Below, piece by piece: positions 10,897 to 13,868 of a stretch of 13,868 nt of DNA; the first letter of the stretch is position 1; every line of letters starts with the position of its first letter. This DNA comes from an uncultured Polaribacter sp. Its GTDB lineage: Bacteria > Bacteroidota > Bacteroidia > Flavobacteriales > Flavobacteriaceae. The notes below the pieces were generated by a model. The model was not told the origin of the DNA. It did no database searches and worked only from the letters and a program-made list of their open reading frames with translations. The DNA is taken from the NCBI GenBank assembly GCA_937936695.1, contig CALHCK010000219.1, forward strand, positions 1 to 13,868, given 5' to 3'. Both the position numbers and the translations under genes were made by a program.

Positions 10897-13868
10897 TTGA
10901 ATCATTTTTTAAAAAAAACAATCCTACTAACAACATTTACATTCTTTGTAAATGTTTCTTTATTTTCTCAAATAACTAAAAAAGAGGATTCTGCGGATAC
11001 TAAAAAAGATACCTTAGATTTAAGGTACGATTTTAAACAGACTCAAAAAGGAGGTCTTTTCTTAGACAACTTAGCTAAAAAAACAATTGTTTTTGATAAG
11101 AGCCTTAATAGATATGTTATTGTAGAAAAAATTGGAGATTATCAAACCAGAACTCCTATCTTTTTAACACAAAGAGAATACGAACAGTATTCTTTAAAAA
11201 GGAGTATGCTACAGTACTATAAAGATAAAGTAAGCGCTACCAACAGTAATAAAAAAGGCGCTAAAGAAGCTCAGAAAGATCTATTACCAACTTATTATGT
11301 AAACTCAGATTTTTTTGAATCTATATTTGGAGGAAACACCATTAAAGTAACTCCAACAGGTAACTTAAATTTAAAACTTGGTTTTATTTTTCAAAATACA
11401 GAAAACCCACAATTATCAGAAGAAAACAGAAGTAACCTTACCTTTGATTTTGGGCAACAAATAAATTTAAGTTTAAGAGCTAAAGTTGGTGAAAGATTAG
11501 AATTTACAGCCAACTACGACACACAATCTACCTTTGATTTTCAAAATCAAGTAAAAGTAAACTATACCCCCACAGAAGACGATATTATACAAGGTATAGA
11601 AGCTGGTAATATTTCTATGCCAATTAAAAACTCTTTAATTACAGGTGCTCAAAGTCTGTTTGGTGTTAAAACACAATTGCAATTTGGTAATACAAAAATT
11701 ACAGGAGTTTTCTCTCAACAAAATTCCGAGAGTCAGACAATTGTTGCAGAGGGTGGTGCATCTATACAACCTTTTGAATTAAGGGCTACGGATTATGATA
11801 CAGATCGTCACTTTTTTTTATCGCAATATTTTATAGATAATTACGCCAACTCATTAAGAAATTATCCATTAATAAATAGCCCTATTAACATTACTAGAAT
11901 AGAAGTTTGGGTTACCAACAGAAATGCTAGTACAGAAGATTTTAGAAGTATTGTAGCATTTGCCGATTTAGGAGAATCTGAACAAAAAAATGTAGTTAAT
12001 CAAAACAATAGTGTATTAAGTCCTGCCAGACAACAAGCTAGAGTTTCTGGAGGTAATCTTGCTTTTAATGAAGCTAATAATATTTTTAGACCAGAGGTTT
12101 TAGAAGGCATCAGAAATATTTCTTCGGTAGAAAACTCTTTAAGAAGTAATTTTCAAATGAGTCCTGGAACGGATTATTCTGTTTTAGAAAATGCAAGAAA
12201 ATTAAATGATAATGAATACACCTTAAACCCTCAACTTGGTTTTGTTTCTTTAAATAGAAGGTTAAACGATGGTGAGGTACTTGCCGTTGCTTATGAGTAT
12301 ACTGTTGCAGGTACTGTAAACGGTGTATCTCAGCAGTCTTATAAAGTAGGAGAATTTTCTAATGATGGAATACAGGCTCCTGCTAATTTAGCTGTTAAGT
12401 TGTTACGTAGCGAAATTTTACAAACAAAACGTACAAACGCCACTACCGGAATAGAAGAAGCTTTTCCTACATGGCGTTTAATGATGAAAAACATCTATGC
12501 TTTAGGTGCTTTTCCTTTAACGCAAGATGGTTTCCGTTTCGAAATTCAATATAGAGATGACCAAACAGGTTCGTTTTCTAACACATTACAAAACGCACAA
12601 ACAGAAGGTGTTTCTAACACTCCTTTATTACAAATTTTTAAATTAGATCAACTAGACCAAACACAGTTTAGAGACCCTGATGGTTTTTTTGATTATGTAG
12701 AAGGAATAACTGTAAACTCTCAAAATGGGTATATCATTTTTCCAACACCAGAACCTTTTGGTAATGATTTGGTTAAAAACAGACCAAATGATGTTGGTTT
12801 AGATGAAAATACAGATGGAAACTTTTTATTTAAAGAACTGTATTTAAACACAAAAATAAATGTTCAAAATAATTTTCAGAACAGGGATAAATACTTTTTA
12901 ACAGGGTACTTTAAATCAGAAACTTCTGGTGGTATTCCTATTGGTGCCTTTAATGTTCCAAGAGGTTCTGTAAGAGTATCTGCTGGTGGTAGACAGTTAG
13001 TAGAAGGTGTAGATTATGTAGTAGATTATCAACTTGGTAGAGTACAAATTATAGATCCTGGTTTAAAAGCTTCAGACATACCTATTAATGTATCTACAGA
13101 AAATAATGCTGTTTTTAATCAACAACGTAAAACTTTTATGGGTATTGATATTGAACATCAATTTTCAGAAAAATTTACTATTGGTGGTACTATTTTAAAT
13201 GTTAATGAAAGACCTTTAACACCTAAAGTTAATTTTGGTTCAGACCCTATTAACAACACAATGCTTGGTTTTAATTTAGACTATTCTGCAGAAACTCCTT
13301 TTTTAACAAAGCTAGCCAATAAACTACCTTTTGTAGACACTGAAGCTCCGTCTAATATTTCTGTAAGAGCAGACATGGCATATCTTTTACCAGGTACTCC
13401 AAGCGGAATTGATGTTGCCGGTGCAGCAACTTCTTATATTGATGATTTTGAAGCTTCTCAAATACCAATTAGTTTATTATCGCCTTTAGATTGGTTTGAA
13501 GCAAGTACACCTCAGGTAGATGATGATCGTTTTAACGGAAAACAACAAGGTTTGCCTTACAACCATAAAAGAGCAAAATTGGCGTGGTATAGTATCGATC
13601 AGATTTTTTATGGATTTGGTGATACTCCAAATAGTATAGATGCTGATGAACTTTCTAGAGCGGAAACAAGACAGGTTAATTTTGGTGAACTTTTTCCAAA
13701 CCAACAGTTAGATATCACTCAAAATTCACAAATTAGAACTTTAGATTTAGCTTATTTTCCTACAGAAAGGGGTTCTTACAACTTTGATACAGGAAATGAT
13801 GTAGATGAAACAACTGGTAATTTTACAGATCCAGAAAGTAGATGGGGTGGAGTTATGAGACCACTAAA
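10897..13868 (+). CDS. sprA: SprA, outer-membrane translocon of the type IX secretion / gliding machinery, C-terminus cut by window edge
   Basis: SprA forms the very large outer-membrane beta-barrel pore of the Bacteroidota type IX secretion system, through which adhesins such as SprB and secreted enzymes leave the cell. I read 990 uninterrupted codons to the right edge; family members are roughly 2400 aa, so about 40% is visible. A signal peptide (MNHFLKKTILLTTFTFFVNV, then SLFSQ) opens the protein. Family landmarks include DLRYDFKQTQKGGLFLDNLA, YYVNSDFFESIFGGNTIKV, the repeated GERLEFTANYDTQSTFDF-like barrel strands, FPTWRLMMKNIYAL, VPRGSVRVSAGGRQLVEGVD, and SYIDDFEASQIPISLL. The start is TTG (10897-10899), 4 bp after ruvA: an in-frame TAA lies 15 bp upstream, no ATG or GTG fits, and the first in-frame ATG (11206) would remove the signal peptide. 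It closes the maeB-ruvA-sprA cluster, an order I recall from other Flavobacteriia. Confidence 0.93.
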   Translation, partial: MNHFLKKTILLTTFTFFVNVSLFSQITKKEDSADTKKDTLDLRYDFKQTQKGGLFLDNLAKKTIVFDKSLNRYVIVEKIGDYQTRTPIFLTQREYEQYSLKRSMLQYYKDKVSATNSNKKGAKEAQKDLLPTYYVNSDFFESIFGGNTIKVTPTGNLNLKLGFIFQNTENPQLSEENRSNLTFDFGQQINLSLRAKVGERLEFTANYDTQSTFDFQNQVKVNYTPTEDDIIQGIEAGNISMPIKNSLITGAQSLFGVKTQLQFGNTKITGVFSQQNSESQTIVAEGGASIQPFELRATDYDTDRHFFLSQYFIDNYANSLRNYPLINSPINITRIEVWVTNRNASTEDFRSIVAFADLGESEQKNVVNQNNSVLSPARQQARVSGGNLAFNEANNIFRPEVLEGIRNISSVENSLRSNFQMSPGTDYSVLENARKLNDNEYTLNPQLGFVSLNRRLNDGEVLAVAYEYTVAGTVNGVSQQSYKVGEFSNDGIQAPANLAVKLLRSEILQTKRTNATTGIEEAFPTWRLMMKNIYALGAFPLTQDGFRFEIQYRDDQTGSFSNTLQNAQTEGVSNTPLLQIFKLDQLDQTQFRDPDGFFDYVEGITVNSQNGYIIFPTPEPFGNDLVKNRPNDVGLDENTDGNFLFKELYLNTKINVQNNFQNRDKYFLTGYFKSETSGGIPIGAFNVPRGSVRVSAGGRQLVEGVDYVVDYQLGRVQIIDPGLKASDIPINVSTENNAVFNQQRKTFMGIDIEHQFSEKFTIGGTILNVNERPLTPKVNFGSDPINNTMLGFNLDYSAETPFLTKLANKLPFVDTEAPSNISVRADMAYLLPGTPSGIDVAGAATSYIDDFEASQIPISLLSPLDWFEASTPQVDDDRFNGKQQGLPYNHKRAKLAWYSIDQIFYGFGDTPNSIDADELSRAETRQVNFGELFPNQQLDITQNSQIRTLDLAYFPTERGSYNFDTGNDVDETTGNFTDPESRWGGVMRPL

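Noticed and set aside
10319..10936. 205-codon open frame on the minus strand covering all of ruvA
   Set aside because: It is fully antisense to a well-supported ruvA, its product is rich in Ser/Thr/Cys with no recognisable domain, and it runs into the sprA start; this is a shadow of an AT-rich gene's codon use.
13486..13704. 72-codon minus-strand frame inside sprA
   Set aside because: Antisense to the intact sprA frame, no recognisable features.
1..13868. Mobile element, CRISPR array, toxin-antitoxin or defence island
   Set aside because: No transposase, integrase, spaced direct repeats, tRNA-linked att site or defence-family protein is seen; all genes are core-type with similar base composition.

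Overview
This is a chromosomal window from a member of the Bacteroidota, most likely a marine Flavobacteriaceae species of the Polaribacter/Tenacibaculum kind (genus is inference). The DNA is strongly AT-rich, intergenic regions carry TAnnTTTG-type -7 promoter elements instead of E. coli-type -10 boxes, and Shine-Dalgarno sequences are essentially absent. The gene set also points this way: a cell-surface SprA of the type IX secretion/gliding machinery, a DUF5686 outer-membrane protein with a carboxypeptidase-regulatory-like domain, a malic enzyme fused to a phosphotransacetylase-like domain, and a Flavobacteriia-type heme A synthase. I see no mobile element, CRISPR array, tRNA or rRNA. Every coding frame I followed is intact.

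Layout. (1) 1-2519, minus strand: a ribonucleotide reductase operon, nrdB then nrdA (nrdA runs off the left edge). The ATP-cone regulatory domain is missing from NrdA and present at the N-terminus of NrdB. (2) 2520-2909: a 390-bp divergent promoter region with a perfect DnaA box and a near-match. (3) 2910-3159, plus: a small cold-shock protein with a GTG start and a strong intrinsic terminator. (4) 3261-4292, plus: heme A synthase. (5) 4301-5307: the two subunits of molybdopterin synthase, moaE and moaD, both on the minus strand but split by an opposite-strand DUF3817 membrane protein gene. (6) 5337-7802, minus: a DUF5686 outer-membrane barrel protein. (7) 7803-8016: a divergent promoter region with a perfect 14-bp palindrome. 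(8) 8017-13868, plus: a tight cluster of maeB, ruvA and sprA, with sprA running off the right edge after 990 codons.

How the genes work together: nrdBA supplies dNTPs and appears to be allosterically switched through NrdB; the DnaA boxes suggest a link to replication initiation. Heme A synthase serves aa3-type cytochrome oxidase. MoaE and MoaD form one enzyme. maeB-ruvA-sprA looks like one transcription unit of functionally unrelated genes (carbon metabolism, Holliday-junction processing, protein export).

The most interesting points are the ATP-cone relocation from NrdA to NrdB, the DnaA boxes in front of nrdBA, the very short predicted leaders of several genes, and the palindrome upstream of maeB. 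I found no evidence for a wholly new multi-gene system; most of the window is core flavobacterial genome.
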